Shown here: positions 62,972-64,000 of the stretch, one piece after another | Layout: every line of letters starts with the position of its first letter | Numbering within the stretch: the first letter of the stretch is position 1 | Source of the DNA: Mesorhizobium sp. 113-3-3 | Lineage (GTDB): Bacteria; Pseudomonadota; Alphaproteobacteria; Rhizobiales; Rhizobiaceae | Reading direction: 5' to 3' | Assembly: GCF_016756495.1 (NCBI RefSeq) | Contig: NZ_AP023243.1 | Location: 4,902,501 to 4,966,500 of the forward strand | Length of the DNA: 64,000 nucleotides | Made by a program: the position numbers and the translations under genes | The notes under the pieces: model-generated | Told to the model about the DNA's origin: nothing | What the model saw: the letters and a program-made list of their open reading frames with translations, nothing else | Database searches by the model: none

Positions 62972-63379
62972 ATGCCCATCATCAACATCAGCGTCACCGG
63001 CAAGCCGAACGCCGCTTTGTCCGCCGAGATTGCCAGGGAAATCACCGAGATCACCGCCACGCAATTGCGCAAGGATCCGACGATCACCGCCGTCGCCGTA
63101 TCCTATATCGACCCGCAGCACTGGTTCGCCGGCGGCAAGTCCCTGGCCGAGCATGGCACCAACACGTTCTGGCTGGATATCAAGGTGGTTGACGGCACCA
63201 ACACCAAGCTCGAGCTGGAAGCCTATCTCAATGCCCTCTTCGAGGCCTTCGGCCGCCTGCTGGGCGGTGTGCACGAGGAAAGCTATGCCTTCGTCCATGA
63301 GGTGCCTGCGGCGGCCTATGGCTATGGCGGCAAGACGCAGGAATTCCGCTTCATCAGCGGGCGGTTGAAGGCGGCGTAA
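62972..63379 (+). CDS. Tautomerase family protein (4-oxalocrotonate tautomerase superfamily)
   Basis: The 135-residue protein begins MPIINISVTGKPN with catalytic Pro2 exposed after Met removal, followed by SAEIAREITEITATQL. It is about twice the length of the 62-residue 4-OT subunits, so it resembles the longer MSAD/cis-CaaD-like subfamilies. Its substrate is not predictable. GGAGACGAAAA precedes the ATG. Control by the divergent LysR protein is likely. Confidence 0.87.
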   Translation: MPIINISVTGKPNAALSAEIAREITEITATQLRKDPTITAVAVSYIDPQHWFAGGKSLAEHGTNTFWLDIKVVDGTNTKLELEAYLNALFEAFGRLLGGVHEESYAFVHEVPAAAYGYGGKTQEFRFISGRLKAA

Positions 63380-63385
63380 AGACGG

Positions 63386-63892
63386 CTACCTGGCAGGAGG
63401 ATGAAGCCTTGTATCAAGGGCGAAATCCTCCTGGAGGTGTAGCCTGTAGCGACTGGCCGCTTGGCCGGGGTCGAACACCAGGTTCCAGCTGTGCTGGGAT
63501 ACCGCGCTGGGAATTAGAACCAAGGGATGTTTTGCCAGCAGGCCGTCACCAAATTGCTGCTGTCCCGCGCTGGGAATGCCGGGGCGCAGCCAATTTGCAT
63601 TGGGAATGTCGTCAATTTCCACCACATGAATCTTCGACGGATCGGTGATGTCGAAGGCCGTCAGCACATGCGGAACCGTATCCAGCGTCCGAAACCCCTT
63701 GTGGACGGCCACCTCGAGAATGGCGGTCGAGGGGTCAATGGACGCATATACGGCCCTGACCCCTTTGCTGTTCCATCGTCCACCAAGTTTAAAGGCCCCC
63801 TCACCGCTGTCCCAACTTGCCTGGAAGCGTTTGTGATCAAGTCTCCAGCCGAGGACTTCTCCCGTCCCAAGAGAGCCCGGCAAAGGCGTCAC
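63386..63892 (-). CDS. RES-domain toxin (NAD+ phosphorylase type)
   Basis: 168 residues. The RES domain shows GWRLDHKRFQASWDSGEGAFKLGGRWNSKG with conserved Arg, then YASIDPSTAILEVAVH with catalytic Glu, and PSAVSQHSWNLVFDP with a conserved Ser/Trp. RES toxins deplete NAD+ in type II toxin-antitoxin modules. The GTG start overlaps the antitoxin stop by four bases (GTGA), the usual order being antitoxin first. Activity is inferred from the family. Confidence 0.88.
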   Translation of the reverse strand: MTPLPGSLGTGEVLGWRLDHKRFQASWDSGEGAFKLGGRWNSKGVRAVYASIDPSTAILEVAVHKGFRTLDTVPHVLTAFDITDPSKIHVVEIDDIPNANWLRPGIPSAGQQQFGDGLLAKHPLVLIPSAVSQHSWNLVFDPGQAASRYRLHLQEDFALDTRLHPPAR

Positions 63893-64000
63893 GCGTAGAC
63901 ACCATAGTCGAGCCGCTCGAGGAATTCCTGGACAAGGATGGTGCCCGCCGCCGTGGCCAAGAGATCAATCGGTCGTCGGTTGTCCAAGCCCATGGCGGGC
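63889..64000 (-). CDS. MbcA/ParS/Xre-type antitoxin, partial (5' end outside window)
   Basis: Only the last ~36 codons are visible: GLDNRRPIDLLATAAGTILV, then QEFLERLDYGVYA. This is the C-terminal DUF2384 (ParS/MbcA) signature, with RRPIDLLAT contacting the RES partner and a C-terminal tail that plugs the toxin's active site. It is coupled to the RES gene by overlap. The DNA-binding N-terminus is beyond the window. Confidence 0.85.
   Translation of the reverse strand, partial: PAMGLDNRRPIDLLATAAGTILVQEFLERLDYGVYA

Noticed and set aside
1..64000. tRNA, rRNA, insertion sequence or prophage genes
   Set aside because: No cloverleaf-type TTCGAAT arms, transposase motifs, integrase or phage structural genes were recognised on reading both strands; a dedicated scan such as tRNAscan or ISfinder would be needed to confirm absence.

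Overview
The window looks like chromosome from a Mesorhizobium-type alphaproteobacterium (order Hyphomicrobiales). The evidence is the high GC content, the gene order lptF-lptG-lptD-surA-pdxA-rsmA-gmk, the run fabD-fabG-acpP-fabF-mltG-yicC, the run rpsF-rpsR-rplI, the run dnaB-radA-cvpA-purF, dispersed rhizobial-type palindromic repeats, and a candidate EcfG general-stress promoter. The species assignment is inference. I saw no rRNA or tRNA genes, insertion sequences, prophage or CRISPR array.

Region by region. 1-2616: uvrC (cut by the left edge) behind a pteridine-reductase-like SDR. 3030-14103: accessory genes, namely an outer-membrane beta-barrel protein, GST, histone H1-like protein, a winged-helix regulator, LysE and DMT exporters, two TetR regulators with visible operators, DoxX, VOC, a frameshifted AraC gene, rlmJ and a secreted carboxymuconolactone-decarboxylase-like protein. 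14104-23464: a cell-surface polysaccharide locus with UDP-xylose synthase, a GalE/Uxe-type epimerase, a cellulose-synthase-like GT2, a GH26-like secreted hydrolase, two DUF995 proteins and three small lipoproteins sharing a C-terminal CxPSGFGQxxxC motif. 23540-34551: holC, pepA, the LPS-export operon lptF-lptG-lptD with surA-like, pdxA and rsmA genes, DUF1330 and gmk. 34555-40467: yicC, mltG and fatty-acid synthesis genes. 40746-44350: an LTA-synthase-like phosphoglycerol transferase and a Tad-like von Willebrand A protein. 44815-51673: ribosomal proteins S6, S18 and L9, a cyclopropane-fatty-acid-synthase family enzyme, YnfA, an Rsm22-like methyltransferase, a DUF1428 tandem protein, and a DGPF/YciI protein with its ECF42-like sigma factor. 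51874-57146: dnaB, radA, cvpA and purF. 57274-64000: SDR, small secreted proteins, OsmC, two DMT transporters (one frameshifted), a LysR/tautomerase divergent pair, and a RES/Xre toxin-antitoxin pair running off the right edge.

The most interesting region is 14104-23464. Uxs would make UDP-xylose from UDP-glucuronate, and the overlapping epimerase would make UDP-arabinose or UDP-galactose. A processive membrane GT2 would polymerise and export a glycan, and a GH26-like periplasmic enzyme would trim it. This resembles the Sinorhizobium uxs1-uxe arabinose-polysaccharide locus as I remember it. The three CxPSGFGQxxxC lipoproteins, two of which share a duplicated upstream block, look like an undescribed part of the system.
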